A stretch of 64,000 bases of DNA. It comes from Paramecium sonneborni (lineage: Eukaryota; Ciliophora; Oligohymenophorea; Peniculida; Parameciidae). The DNA lies in contig CAJJDN010000108.1 in assembly GCA_905182985.1 (NCBI GenBank), positions 108,649 to 172,648 of the forward strand, in the 5' to 3' direction. A model generated the notes under the pieces. That model saw only the letters and a list, made by a program, of their open reading frames with translations, had not been told where the DNA came from and made no database searches. A program made the position numbers and the translations under genes. Positions 48,338 to 59,873 of this stretch are shown here, one piece after another (position 1 is the stretch's first letter; every line of letters starts with the position of its first letter).

Positions 48338-49723
48338 ATGGGATAGAAAAATAGTAAAGAAACAAGTAAAGTAATAATAATTTTATAGGAATAGAAAATT
48401 TAGATGTAAAAAATTGTGATCAAAATAAGGAAAAAATAGAAAATAAATTATCATTTAATGAGAGAGCATAATCAAGAAAATCTGAGTAGAAATCTCTACC
48501 TATAATTTATCAATATAAATCGTAGTTTGAAATTCCTTAATAATGTATGAGGTTTAAAATATAATTTAGAAAATGAGATATTTTAAGAAAACGATGTTTC
48601 ATTTTTAAAAGGAGATGGTGAAAATTAAGAATGTGGAAATTTAGAATAATCAACAATAAATATGTAGGCAATTTTAAATGAAAAAGGATTAAGTTCATTT
48701 AATGATGGATAAAATTAAAGTTAAGATGAAAAATTGGTAGATGTTTTAGAATGCAAAAATAAACTTAAATTAGTTCCACTTATTTTATAAGATGAATAAA
48801 ATCCATTAGTAATAAAAGAATTGAATGAAATGAAATTTGAAATGAATTAAGAACATGATCCAACAAAAGAATAAGCTAGACTATATAAAGGATAATAAAT
48901 AATGATAAATAATTTAAGAATAGCTGGAATATGGAAATATCTTGGTCCCTATATAAAATGTATTTAAAATAAGTAACCATATTTATTAAATGATAATTCA
49001 ATTTATATTGGTGAATGGTTTGAAAGAAAGAGACATGGATTTGGTTATTAAATAAATGATGATTATATTTATGAAGGTTATTGGCATAATGATAAATATC
49101 ATGGGAATGGAAGGATTATTTATGAAAATGGAAATGTTTATATAGGATAATTTTAAGAAGGATAATATGATGGGGAAGGTTTTTTAAAAAATACAGATTA
49201 AAATAATATAATATATGAGGGTTAATGGTCTAAAGGTATAAAGAATGGATTTGGAAGGGAATAAATGTGTGATGGTTAAATTTATATAGGGTAATTTAAG
49301 TAAAATGAGAGACATGGTCCTGGAAAGTTATTTAATTTAAGAGATTAATATATTTTTGAAGGAGAATGGATGAAAGGTAATATATATGATAAAGGAATTG
49401 TGGCATGGTAGGATGGAAGAAGATTTGAAGGAGATTGGAAAAATAATATGATGAATGGTTAAGGAATCTTTTATTGGCCAGGAGGTAAAAAATATGTTGG
49501 AAATTATTTAAATAATATGAGAGATGGTTATGGAGAATATTATTATAAAGATGGTAAAATATATAAAGGAATGTGGAAAGATGGATTAATGAATGGATAT
49601 GGTGTTATTATATATCCAAATAATAGTCATGAAATGGGAATTTGGAATTAAGGAAAAAAAATTGATTTCTCAGGAAATTAAAAACATAAAAGAAAAGGAA
49701 CTATTTAAACTTTAGGAATATGA
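48338..49723 (+). CDS. N-myristoylated MORN-repeat protein
   Basis: 445 residues after introns 48366-48388 and 48545-48569. The N-terminus MGQKNSKET is a probable myristoylation signal. Residues about 15-190 are hydrophilic. From about 205 to 420 there are nine MORN-type repeats, for example YIGEWFERKRHGFGY, YEGYWHNDKYHGNGRI, YEGQWSKGIKNGFGRE, FEGDWKNNMMNGQGIF and YVGNYLNNMRDGYGEY. Each has the Y-x-G-x-W/F...G-x-G core. MORN arrays bind lipids or act as protein scaffolds at membranes and cilia. The final residues are basic (KHKRKGT). The gene starts about 150 bp after the second duplicate segment, so it is single-copy. Confidence 0.9.
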
Positions 49724-50046
49724 ACAATTTTAATTTATTAATAATTTAGTTTACAAATCTTTTATGCTAGTCATATGTAAATAAATAATGAAGATTTAAT
49801 TTGATTATTTAAAATTTTATGAAAATTTAATTTCACAATTTTAAATAATGTTTTATAAATTTTGTATATAGTTCATGATTTTTCATTCTCATTTACATAA
49901 TTGTTAATAAACAATCTTATTTAAATTTCTTTAATGGTTCTTTATCTACTTATTGTTTTTTTGTGATTTATAAACATTTAGCTTAAGTATTTTATTGTAT
50001 TTCTGCCAAATTAAATTATTCTTAAAAAAATTAAATAAATGCATCA
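49724..50046. other. intergenic, no gene seen
   Basis: A+T-rich spacer between converging genes. Confidence 0.5.
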
Positions 50047-50658
50047 TCAACAACATCTAACAATTAATGGTGAGCTTACATAGGTTATCTAATAACTATT
50101 TATACATTAATACTTCAATGTATGTATAAAAAATACATCATAAAATAACATATGTGATATATCTACAATTTTATGAATGGAAAACTCAAATTTTAGTTTT
50201 TATTACATATTCATCAATTCCTTCGATAAATATTTTAATATTAAATTTTCTCTACGATCTGATAAATCTTTACGAGCTTAAGATGACAAAATACTAAAAA
50301 TTGAAGGATACCAAATAGATAATGCAATTATGAAGTCAGACTTAATATTTAGTTTATAAAATTCTATCAATTTATCATAGAGATTGAACAATTAAACATT
50401 AGTAAACCTTTTTAGTTCTATATCTTATTTAGAATTATTTATTTTTTGATAGGATTACTAAAAATGATAATTGTATATGTTATAATTAATTAGTAAGTCT
50501 TCCCAATAATCCAAAGACAATTATTCTAAATAGTTAGCATAATAATTGATAGCTTCATGAAATGGTGGATCATATTCTTAATTAGTAGACATACGTAATC
50601 TATAGAAGTTCCTTACAAATTTTAAAAAATCTAAGTCCTTTAGTTCCATATATTCCAT
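50047..50658 (-). CDS. hypothetical protein (203 aa)
   Basis: An uninterrupted frame from MEYMELKDLDFLKFVRNFYR to IVRCC. Tyr-, Leu- and Lys-rich and largely helical in appearance (EAINYYANYLEQLSLDYWED, SSQARKDLSDRRENLILKYL). No domain recognised. The last 45 residues might hide small introns, since the composition there is poorer. It is divergent from the next gene, with only 25 bp between start codons. Confidence 0.55.
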
Positions 50659-50683
50659 TAATATAATTCAAATTTTAATTAAT
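50659..50683. promoter_or_regulatory. 25-bp divergent promoter region
   Basis: Only 25 bp, nearly pure A+T, separate the start codon at 50658 (-) from that at 50684 (+). Any promoter elements must lie here or inside the coding sequences. No specific motif identified. Confidence 0.4.
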
Positions 50684-51051
50684 ATGATGCCTAACAACTA
50701 GTACTAGAGTCCTTAGAGTTCATAATTACCTGTACAAAGTTACAAGTACTTAGAAGTTGTACGTGAAGAAGATGCTGAAGATGAGAAACCAACTCATATT
50801 TTTAGTGAGAATCTAACGGAAAGTCAAACAAGTAGATTAAATTCTCATATTTTTATAAGGAATGCTTACAGCTTATACAACTCCTATGAAGAACATAAAA
50901 CGTAATGGAGGTAACTCATCATCTTCTGGAAGGAGTCCCTTTCAAGAACTCTAAAAATCAAGTTCCAATCAGGTAATTCAAATTAAAGAATGTTTAGAAA
51001 ATTTTTACAACTGTAACACCAAACAAGAATTCAGTTTTGAAGTTCAGATGA
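50684..51051 (+). CDS. small hypothetical protein (104 aa)
   Basis: Two introns, 50832-50859 and 50973-50997; removing both gives 104 residues with sensible composition: SQLPVQSYKYLEVVREEDAE, MLTAYTTPMKNIKRNGGNSS, SSGRSPFQELQKSSSNQ, ending NKNSVLKFR. Ser-, Asn- and Pro-rich, likely disordered and possibly phosphorylated. No family recognised. Reading through the introns gives poorer protein, which supports the spliced model. Confidence 0.55.
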
Positions 51052-51322
51052 CATTTTTTTTTAATTTGCATTTCCCCTTATTAAAATGCATTACTGTAAT
51101 TATTTTCTTTTAACAATTTCAACTATTAATAATATAAAACTTTTTCATTTAATATTATCAATAAATCTCCAGTTTTAATATTATTACTTTCTAAAAGATT
51201 TTATTTAAATTACAAATTATTTCTACTCAAATTATTACTACATTAAAAGACTTCTAAATTTTAACATTATAGATTTATATCTTCATAATATTATTCTTCA
51301 AAAATATTTAATAAATTAAGTA

Positions 51323-51828
51323 ATGTAATAAATTGATTAATTCATTAATTTTGTTGGATTAGAAGCATGTGATTATGAAAAAACACTTATTGGAATTGCA
51401 AATTTCCTAGGATTTAGAAGACCAAGTTATCTAGCATTGCTATATTTATCATTTTCAATATTGCTCATTTATTTAAATATTCAACCGCAATTTATCAGTG
51501 ACTTTATTGGATTTTGTTTTCCAACATTTAAAACATTTTAAGCATTAAATTCAATATGTAAAACATTTAATTATATACTTTAGATGATTCACAATTGAAG
51601 TGGATAACTTATTGGATAATGTACTCATTAGTTGTATTAAGTCATAAAATCATACTTTATTATATACAAGCATATACTCTCTATTATATATTAAGAATTG
51701 CAGTGTTTATATACTTATTTTCAAGTGGAGCTGAAAAGGTGTAATAATCCATAGAAATTCTATACAAAAAATATTCATAGGGAATAGAAAGGAAATTAGA
51801 GGAATTAAATTAAAAATTCACTTTTTGA
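51323..51828 (+). CDS. REEP/Yop1 (TB2/DP1/HVA22) family ER-shaping protein
   Basis: 159 residues after one 26-nt intron (51558-51583). The hydrophobic hairpin and signature of the family are seen: FIGFCFPTFKTFQALNS, then, across the splice, QLKWITYWIMYSLVV. This matches YPaYxSxkAiexxxkxddxqWLtYWvvfs of DP1/Yop1/REEP proteins. A second hydrophobic region (YTLYYILRIAVFIYLFSSGA) is followed by the conserved GA..vY..ii-like end and a helical tail. These proteins insert hairpins into ER membrane and stabilise tubules. Its stop lies 11 bp from the stop of the converging gene. Confidence 0.85.
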
Positions 51829-51839
51829 AAATATTATTG

Positions 51840-52823
51840 TCATTATTCAGATTTGTTATGGGGATCAAAGTATTTGCTTTCCTCCTATATTCTCTATAAT
51901 TATTATTAAAGTAAAAATGTCTCTTGCATTAACGCCTATAAATATTTCTCTTTAATTTCTTCATCATGCTTTGTCTATGTCAGGAACTTCTATTTTGCTC
52001 CATAAATTATTGAATTCTTATCAAATTTTTTAACCATTTTGTCAGCATCAAATCCTTCTCGTTTTGCTTATCGAGTTTTTGATGTTTCCTTATACATTGA
52101 AATCTCTTATTCTAATAGTTTCTTTTCTTCAATTAAATTTTAAATTTATCTAAAATATATATATATACATTACCTATCTTTAAGAGAATTATCTGGTTTT
52201 AGTTTATTTTATGAATTTATAGGATTGACAGTTTTAATTTTACTTGTGTTACTTAAAGTTGATTTTTAAACTAGAATTTAATCATTCAAACAATCATGTC
52301 CTTCATATTTTTTGGGAACTACAATAAATGAAGATTGTTAGAGATTAGGTTTTTTAATTTAGATTTATGCTTAAAGTTCAGAATTCTATTTTTTTAATGC
52401 ATCTACTAAAAATTCTAACTCTCTTATGTATTCAATTCTGACAGCTGAACTACCAAATGCACTTTCATCAACGAATAAATTACTCAATTTTTAGTTAGTT
52501 CTATGAATAATTAAATATAGTATTACGGATATTTTGCATAATCTGATGGTTTTTGCCCTAATTCAATTTTTTTGGTTTATGAATTGGCCATTTTTTCTAT
52601 AGAAGATTATGGTCTTTTTTTGGCTTCAAAATCATACACCCCTAAAGTAGTTTTTAATGATTTGTTTTGTGATTCAAGTATTCTTAGTTCATTAAGATAA
52701 ATTTATATAAATACCTTCTTTTAAATTTTTGATGTATAGATTAGAAAGTGCAACAGGGTCTTAAGCTTATTTGATTTCATCAAGCCAATTAATAGGTTTT
52801 TTTGTTTATGGATGTTTATTCAT
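51840..52823 (-). CDS. coiled-coil hypothetical protein (291 aa)
   Basis: Four introns (32, 26, 26 and 24 nt; the last is 52150-52173) give an exact 291-codon frame, with two introns ending in AAG. It begins MNKHPQTKKPINWLDEIKQA. The middle contains a short coiled coil (VRIEYIRELEFLVDALKKQN), and a longer one follows (QIQNLIEEKKLLEQEISMYK). The C-terminus is Gln-rich and ends YFDPHNKSEQ. No enzymatic domain. The exon pieces only make sense after splicing, which supports the model. Function unknown; a cytoskeletal role is possible. Confidence 0.65.
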
Positions 52824-52835
52824 AAATAAAAATAA
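52824..52835. promoter_or_regulatory. 12-bp divergent spacer between start codons
   Basis: The start codons at 52823 (-) and 52836 (+) are separated by 12 bp of A/T. Promoter elements must overlap the coding starts of one or both genes, unless a start has been misplaced. Confidence 0.35.
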
Positions 52836-53604
52836 ATGGATAATTATTTCACGATAATCAGTTTGCTTGGTTTAAGAAATTAGAATTTACCACCATTTAG
52901 GTAAATGCTGATAGATAATCTTATAGAGAAGCCCGTTTGAAAAGATATAGATCTATAAAGAAAATGGTTGAGTTGATTGAAACAGCAGGATGGACTCAAC
53001 CAAAGATACCATACAATGCTTTCTGTTTAAGTTCACAAGACCGTATTGATTCATATATAGATTGAATAGCTGAATGGGAAGATGATATGACTTATCCTGT
53101 AATTGAATATAATAAGTTTGGATATTAAGCAGTGGCATTTGGAATAAATTTGGTATATAAATAAAATAATGTAAAGTTCCTTTATGCTTACAATTATAAT
53201 GTGATAACATAAAATATTAGATTCAGAACATTTCGATACCTCTTTCCAGTTGTATAGTGTGTAATATTTGGCAAAATATATTTCGAATACAAATCAGAAC
53301 TTACAAAAGTGAATTTGTTCGATGAATATGTTCAATTGAGAGCATAAGAATTGGTGAAAGAAAATGAATATTTATTGGAACATGAAGGTTCTAATCTAAA
53401 GCAATAATTGTAGATATTAAAAGATTTGTATGGTGGTATGAGGATTATAAGGAAACATTATGTAGAGTACATAGACAAGCAAATGATCATGCAGCTACAG
53501 ATTTTAAAGATTCAGAAATTATCCTTTAAGATTTCATTAGAAGATATACCAATCCAAATTCAAATAGACCACTTAATATCTAAGAGAAAGGAGTCTTGTT
53601 TTGA
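52836..53604 (+). CDS. hypothetical protein (about 230 aa)
   Basis: Introns of 23 nt (52861-52883, GTT start), 27 nt (around 53034) and 26 nt (GTT start, near 53389) give an exact frame. Peptide quality is good: EARLKRYRSIKKMVELIETA, GWTQPKIPYNAFCLSSQD, FRTFRYLFPVVQCVIFGKIY, VWWYEDYKETLCRVHRQAND, NSNRPLNIQEKGVLF. One possible membrane segment (YLFPVVQCVIFG) and several Trp/Tyr-rich helices would fit a ciliate-specific mitochondrial complex subunit, but that is a guess. The first exon could instead start in another frame. Confidence 0.55.
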
Positions 53605-53625
53605 AATAACCATTTTATCCAAATA

Positions 53626-54953
53626 TCATTACAATAGAAAAATTTTAATTACTCCATCGAAATTCATGCAAACTATATAATTCTAATATTCTGATAAATT
53701 AGCCACTCCATCTTATGATACGCTTTGAATGTTCTTAACTTATAAAACTTTCTCTTTTTCTTATGCCTTCACAAATAAATTATTTTCAGGATTTAATTAA
53801 CTTAAATCAACATCTGTTATTGATATTGTACCATCATAACATCCACATATAATCCTAAACTCTGTTGCACTTATCGAACTGAATACTCCTCTTGAAATAA
53901 ATGAATTATGTCCCAACAAACGGATCCATGATATTTTCGAATTGAAATTTACAACGTAAGCTGAATCATCCTATGCCCCTAAACAAACCTATTTAACTAG
54001 CTCTACTTACACTGCTAAAATTAGGATTAAATGAAAATGAACATATTCCACAACATTCTGTTTTAAATGAAAATAATGGCTTGTTATTCATTGCATCTAA
54101 TAATCTAAAATATCCATCTAATCCACTCATAGCTAAACATAAACCCTTATCCATCCTTAGTTCTGGCTTATTAAGATGTTCTAAAGGACTAAAAGGTAAT
54201 ATTTCTATATCATTTATTGACATTGCTTCAAACCTAAATAAATATTCAGGATTCATCTTTTATTAACAAAACTAAAAGTTTGAAAATTCACCATGATTTA
54301 AATAATTATAATGAAAATCAAAATCTTCAAATTTTTTTAGTGTCTTCTGACTTACTTTTATAGATTATAATACTACCTATTTTTTTATGAGCTTAAAATG
54401 ACAATCGAATAAATTTCTCATATTCGCTTTATAGTTTGATTATTTAATGATCTTTGTGATAAATACAAATCACTCCCTCTAAAAACAGAGTAACAAAATA
54501 TTTTTGAAAAATATGGATTTTTATAGGTTTTTTCTTAATTATAATTTCTTAATTCTGTCGATTGAATTCTTTCATTATTCGTTGTGTTGATATCTATTTT
54601 TATACTATTCTACCATCCATATATCCACCAATTATGTTATCTGCATCCAACAATCTAAAACAGGATAATAATTAATTTGGTAATTCCTCATGTTATTTAT
54701 TCTAAATTGCTTTTGTGCCTGCAAGACCAATATATGCAAACAATTTGGGAATCTTCAAAGCCAATAAGGTCTCACTTTTTTAAGCTATGAATAATAAATA
54801 AAAGGCATTTTTACTTATAAAATCTGTTTAAATTGTTTCAGGATCTGTAAATGGCTCCTTACTATTTATTGAGCAGACCAAATACAATTTATTTAATTTT
54901 GGTTATAAGACATCCAAAGTGACAGATCCATCTATAACTTTATTTTAATCCAT
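53626..54953 (-). CDS. WD-repeat protein, WDR20/creC-like
   Basis: 427 residues after two 22-nt introns. The C-terminal half has the WDR20/creC signature arrangement: CLAMSGLDGYFRLLD, then FKTECCGICSFSFNP, LGAQDDSAYVVNF, WIRLLGHNSFISRG and IICGCYDGTISITDVD. These correspond to the A.vSqDG.lRvfd, GGllcv.WSPDG, tGgEDD.v.vw and GH.SwV elements of that family. The N-terminal half is more divergent beta sequence with DADNIIGGYMDGRIV, another blade. WDR20/creC proteins activate UBP12/46-type deubiquitinases. It converges with the previous gene, with 21 bp between stops. Confidence 0.65.
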
Positions 54954-55081
54954 ATTATAATATTTTATTAATCAATTAATAATTTCAGTATTTCATTAGA
55001 ACAAATTTATCAAACTTTCATAATTAGATATTGATATTATTATATATTTTTTAGGACCAATTTAAATAGATTTTAATGAAA

Positions 55082-55811
55082 TCATATAAATAGATTCTTC
55101 AATCTGTTGATACAATCTATTCCAGATTCAAAATAAACCTTCTCACATTCTAAGTCTTTCTTTAGAATTTATTTTTCTAAGTCATAACCTTTCCTAACAA
55201 AGATTATATCTTCATTTCTCAATAATGTGCCTGGACAATAATCATTTTTGCCATCTCCAAAATAGCATACTTTTTGATAATTATTCAATTAATAGTTTTC
55301 TAAAATAATAGTTCTTTTGCACATATTTCTTGGACATGTGGATTCACATTCATTTTTATGATATGGAAAAATAGATATTTCTTAATCATCGATAATTTAT
55401 GCTGGATTAGTATAAATATTGTCTATTAAATCTTTAAGTCCTTGTTTTTCTAATATTGAATTAATAAAAAAAGTATTTGCATCGCTTGCTATTATACATT
55501 CAATATGTTCCTTATTTTTTCTGAAATAAAATAGTAAATAAAATATACCTGATGAAATTAAATAACTCCTAAAAACCTAAAGTTAATTCCATTTCTTATA
55601 AGCAATTTTTGATCTGTTAAACACTAATATCATTGTGATAATAAAATTGTAAGACTTTTCTCATAAATTTGTTCCAATCCTATTCTTTTTCGAATTGAGG
55701 AGGTAAACCTTTCTAACCTTCTGGGAGCAATTTCCAAATGTAAGTATCTGCATTTTCATTAATGATAGTATTGTCAAAATCAAATATGAATAGAAATCTT
55801 TTCTTTAACAT
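55082..55811 (-). CDS. PHOSPHO-type HAD phosphatase
   Basis: 233 residues after one 28-nt intron (55521-55548). The N-terminal nucleophile motif FIFDFDNTIINENAD is the DxDx(T/V) of HAD hydrolases followed by the PHOSPHO 'N.D.' extension. IIASDANTFFINSIL is motif II. KVCYFGDGKNDYCP is motif III/IV, and LRNEDIIFVRKGYDLEK matches the closing 'l...D..f.R.gy.L.k' of PHOSPHO1/2. These enzymes hydrolyse phosphocholine, phosphoethanolamine or pyridoxal phosphate in the cytosol. All catalytic residues are present. Length is close to the family norm (about 240-270). Confidence 0.88.
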
Positions 55812-55837
55812 TTTATAATAATAATAATAATACAATT
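55812..55837. repeat. ATA/TAA microsatellite in a 26-bp intergenic spacer
   Basis: The spacer between two same-strand genes is almost wholly an ATA repeat (about 55815-55832). It must contain the end of one transcript and the start of the next. Confidence 0.6.
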
Positions 55838-56608
55838 TCAACACTTGAATTGTATTAAAACCGATTCACCTAATTTAATCCAATTTTGCAATCCTTTTTA
55901 GAACTCAGATAAATTTAGTGATATATTATTCGTATTAAAAGTAGTATCAATTGAATTAACAATGAATACATTTTTGTAAGTTGGTGTTTATCTCAAAATA
56001 TCTAAGCCTTTTATGATTAGAATGAAGAGATACTTTCCAAAATATAGGTAGCCTTCTCTAGTAATTAATAATCATTTGTAGATTTAGCTAGTTTAATCAC
56101 ATCATAAGCTCTTGATTGTTTATCCATCCAAATTTATTCTTAAGTGTCTATGTTATTAACTTATGTTTCATAATGTTAATTAATTAAATTAACAACTTCA
56201 TCTTTTCTTTATTTGATTAATTTGAAAATGGTAGCAAAAGTTGATTCAATTTCTTTAAGTACTTTTTATTTTGATTCTTCAAATGTTAATTTAGTATGTC
56301 TAATATCCACAAGAACAGTTTCTGTTTTTTCTAATTTGAGTAATCCTTCTTTTGCAGCTGAATCCATTTATGTTCTAATATCTTTAGTTGCTTTATCCAT
56401 TTGATCAACTAAATGTCCTTTGTGTTCACCAAACATCAGACAAGTTGGACAAATCAATCTATAATGATAAATATTAATAATACACATGACAAACAGTACA
56501 AAATGCTTCAAGTTATCTTTTATGATTGATACATTCTCCAATTCGTAAAGTATCTTCACTATTAAATTATTTAATTGAATATCCAGATTTAACTTGATCT
56601 GACTACAT
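55838..56608 (-). CDS. B-box zinc-finger coiled-coil protein
   Basis: 239 residues after introns 56459-56483 and 56008-56033 (AAG end). The B-box ligands appear in order: CINHKRQ, FCTVCHVLICPTCLMFGEHK and GH, i.e. C-x2-H ... C-x2-C ... C-x2-C ... H-x2-H. A coiled coil follows (KEGLLKLEKTETVLVDIRHT, EESKQKVLKEIESTFATIFK), and the C-terminus is a mixed domain (VFIVNSIDTTFNTNNISLNL). This is TRIM-like architecture without a RING; such proteins act as scaffolds. The start MQSDQVKSGYS is the first Met in the frame. Confidence 0.82.
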
Positions 56609-57005
56609 ATGTTAAATATAAATTATAGATTTAATTATATAAAAATCTCAGAACTTTAACACTTTAAGGATGAGAATGTTGTGTAATCTTAAATATATTT
56701 CAAATTCACAAAAAAAACTAAATGAAATATGTTAGAATATGTAAAATATTAGAAGATCAAAACCCTGTAAATTCTATTGTTTTACATATAATAAGCCTAA
56801 AATTTCAAGAATATAATATCAATACAGCAAAAGATACATTTGTATTATCTTGTATATTCTGTATTTGTACATAAATGTTGGGTTTATTACCATTTTGAAT
56901 GAGTGTAGAATAGTTATTCTAAAAAACATTATTGTCCTAAATGGGATAAAATATTTAGACACAAAGATGAAGAAATTTATTGATGATAGATGTATATTTT
57001 TAGAA
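56609..57005. other. intergenic, no gene seen
   Basis: About 0.4 kb between two minus-strand genes; A+T-rich. Confidence 0.5.
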
Positions 57006-58910
57006 TCATTTCTTCTCAAAAATTGAAATATCAAAATTATCAATGTCTTATTTTAACAATTCTTTTCTATTAATATTCTTTTCCTTGGCTCTTTTCTTCA
57101 ATCCTCTTAAATATTATCCTTTAATAAATCTAACATGATTAGGATTGACATCACCCATAAATTTAGCTATCTTTTTATTATTTACTACTATTTCAAAATA
57201 TTTGAATAGTCCTTCTAAAAATTATTTATATTATTCATCTTTCCATTCTTCTCTATTATCGCTATGATAAATATAAGAACTAATTATAAAGACAAGATAT
57301 ATACCGTTTTTATTAAGTTTTTGGAGCATTGATATAATTAAGATAATCTTCAATAGCCAAATTAACTTATTCTAAAGAAGATTTTAATCCTAAAAGACCA
57401 TCTTTATTGGTCTTTAGAACTCCAAAATATTCTTTAAAATGTTCCTTTTTTGAAGTATAAACAATTTCAATATAACTTTTATAAACTCTAAGTAAATCAT
57501 CATATTAATCAAATGGAATATCATAATATAATTCTAATTAAGCAAGCACATTAAAATAATAGTAATCATTTTACATATCCGTTTTATTCCATTTCTAATA
57601 AGAATTAAGTGACTTATCATTCTTTTCTTCTTCATCATAATCCAATTAATTTATTTTCTAGTCATCAAATTTATAATCAATTCCCAATATTTATTATGCA
57701 AATCTGAGACACAAGATTAGGATGTTTCTAATTAATAATAATTCTTTTCTATAACTAGCAGGAGTACTAGAAAAGTAATTCATCAAACTAATATTTTGAT
57801 TTCTGCAATATTATTCAAAATCAGTCATCAATTTATCTTTAGATTGTTCTAAATATTTTTGAAATAATTTCATAGAGGTTTTTGATTCAGCATTATCATC
57901 TAAAATAATATTCTTCTTCTATTTATTTTATTTATAATTCTCTTAGTCACTTAGACATAAATATAAAATTAAGTTTTAAATTCTTAAATGTGATCTATTG
58001 AATTCACAATTCTCTCCAAAGATGAATCTGTATATATAAGGTAAAATCACTAAATCAATCTTATAATAACAACAAACTTAATTTGGTACAAATATTGTTC
58101 TTCTTTCATCAACATCTAATCTTTGTTATTCTTTAATCATCACTCTCCTATCTCTATAAGATACTTAATCTGTTTTAGCAGATCTTGTCTCTTTATTTTA
58201 AACGTATGTAACTCTACTCATTAAATCAATTTGTTAATTCTTCACTTAATCAATTTGTTATTGTAATTTTAATTGATATTTTCTTTGCTTACATTCCACC
58301 AAAGATTGAATAATTTCATTATAAGAGTCAATTGCTTATAACTGTTTATTCTATGAACTAAATTTTACAATGATATTTATTACTTCTCTTAATCATATTC
58401 AGATATCAATACACTCACTTCAGGAATCTTTAAAAATTCACTCTTGTAATCTACCTTCGAAAAATCTAGAGAAGCCAAATACTTTCTTAAAGCATGAGCA
58501 TCTTAAAGAATTTCTTATAATGATTTCTTCCCTCCACTCTTTTTCACTTATTCCTAACAACAATTTGGTTCCAATGTATGTAACAATTTTAAACGTAATT
58601 AAACTTCATTCCAAGCTTCACTTCCATGAATCCAAAATTTAGAACACAACCTCATTTCCCTTATTATTAAACTAGTTAATTCCTTTATTGTTTTGCTTCT
58701 CTATGGTTATATTGCCAACTCTAGTAAATATGTTTGTAGTTCAAACTCTATCATCGAACAAAATTCCTTATGAGATATCCTATGCATTATATGTGAGGCA
58801 AGATAAGGAAGGTAATTTATGTTTAAATATGTATATGGACCCAATTTTGCCTCTTCTGGTGTGAATATATGCAGATCAAGAACTTTCTCATCCATGCTGA
58901 ATTTATCCAT
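57006..58910 (-). CDS. large hypothetical protein (617 aa)
   Basis: Two introns, 26 nt near 58364 and 25 nt near 57280, give an exact frame. It begins MDKFSMDEKVLDLHIFTPEE. Residues about 1-180 are helical (FWIHGSEAWNEVQLRLKLLH). A charged coiled coil follows (NEIIQSLVECKQRKYQLKLQ), then a mixed region with DEEEKNDKSLNSYQKWNKTD. The end is basic and lysine-rich (VRFIKGQYLRGLKKRAKEKN) and finishes IFEKK. No known domain recognised. Good composition throughout supports a real gene. The start codon lies 33 bp downstream (in gene direction) of the eS12 stop. Confidence 0.7.
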
Positions 58911-58943
58911 TTAATAATTTTAATGTATATGTACTAAATAGCT

Positions 58944-59356
58944 TCACAATCCCTTTATTTTATTTTCCACAAATAGTTTTTCATTTTCGCTAACTTCAAT
59001 TGCGAAGTCTTTTACAGCAACAGATGAACATTTTCTTGACTTAATTTTCTTTGTCTTTGTAAGGAATTTTGAAATGCCAATCCATTCTCCAAGTAAAGCA
59101 CCTTTTTCAACTTTCCAAACTGGAATCTGGAATTATTTTGCTAATGCAACAACCAATTTCTTGTAAGTGTCTTCTGTGCAATCATCAGCTAATACTACAA
59201 ATTTGGCCTAAACTCACTCTAGTATAATACTTATTTGCTTTCAATTGCCTTACAGACCTCATGTACTCCCTTAGCTAATTGTCCTCTATGTAATGAAGTT
59301 TAGACAACTCTTTTTAATGTTGTAAGTTCTTCTGATAATTGCTCAACTTCTGCCAT
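58944..59356 (-). CDS. RPS12: 40S ribosomal protein eS12
   Basis: 129 residues after one 23-nt intron (59218-59240). The whole length matches eS12: KRVVQTSLHRGQLAKGVHEV, CKAIESKQAKFVVLADDCTE, YKKLVVALAKQFQIPVWKVE and GALLGEWIG, ending VAVKDFAIEVSENEKLFVEN. The L7Ae-type fold elements (RGLREAxKaLe-like and the LAeDcde strand) are evident. The family is usually about 130 residues, so start and stop are secure. The protein is part of the small subunit beak. Base composition is noticeably less A+T-rich than in neighbours, as expected for a highly expressed gene. Confidence 0.95.
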
Positions 59357-59873
59357 AATAAAATAATTTAAATCTTATTTAAATTAAATAACTACAAAAC
59401 TCATTAAACCAACATTTTCTTCATACTTCTATTACCTGGCCATACTTTTCTACTTATCTATCAAATCCAATTTTCATTATCAAATGTAATAAATCTTACT
59501 TCGTTAACATTTATTAATATTCAAATTGATTTTTACTATTTCACTCAATATTATATATTATTTATTATAAGACCATTAGAATATTTTTAAAGCTTATATA
59601 AATATTTATCAAACCAATCTCATAAATTATTTTTTTATCTTTAGAATCTCATACTTACATCAATATATTTCTTAATGTTTATAACATTTTTTTATATAAT
59701 TTTTTACTTGATTATATAATTTAAGCTAAAAATAGTAATAAAATTAAAGTAATACTGTAAAGGAATGAGATGACAATTAGTTATAAATTTAAGTTTGCTT
59801 TTGATATCCAATATTAATTATATATCTAATTGTATGATGTAGATATTTCTATTTATTAATTAATATTATATAA
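59357..59873. other. divergent intergenic region, no gene seen
   Basis: About 0.5 kb between divergent starts. It presumably carries the eS12 promoter; no motif identified. Confidence 0.5.

Noticed and set aside
53426..53680. An 84-codon plus-strand open frame overlapping the end of the unknown gene
   Set aside because: The spliced frame next to it (VWWYEDYKETLCRVHRQAND) is clearly better protein; the open frame is the unspliced reading.
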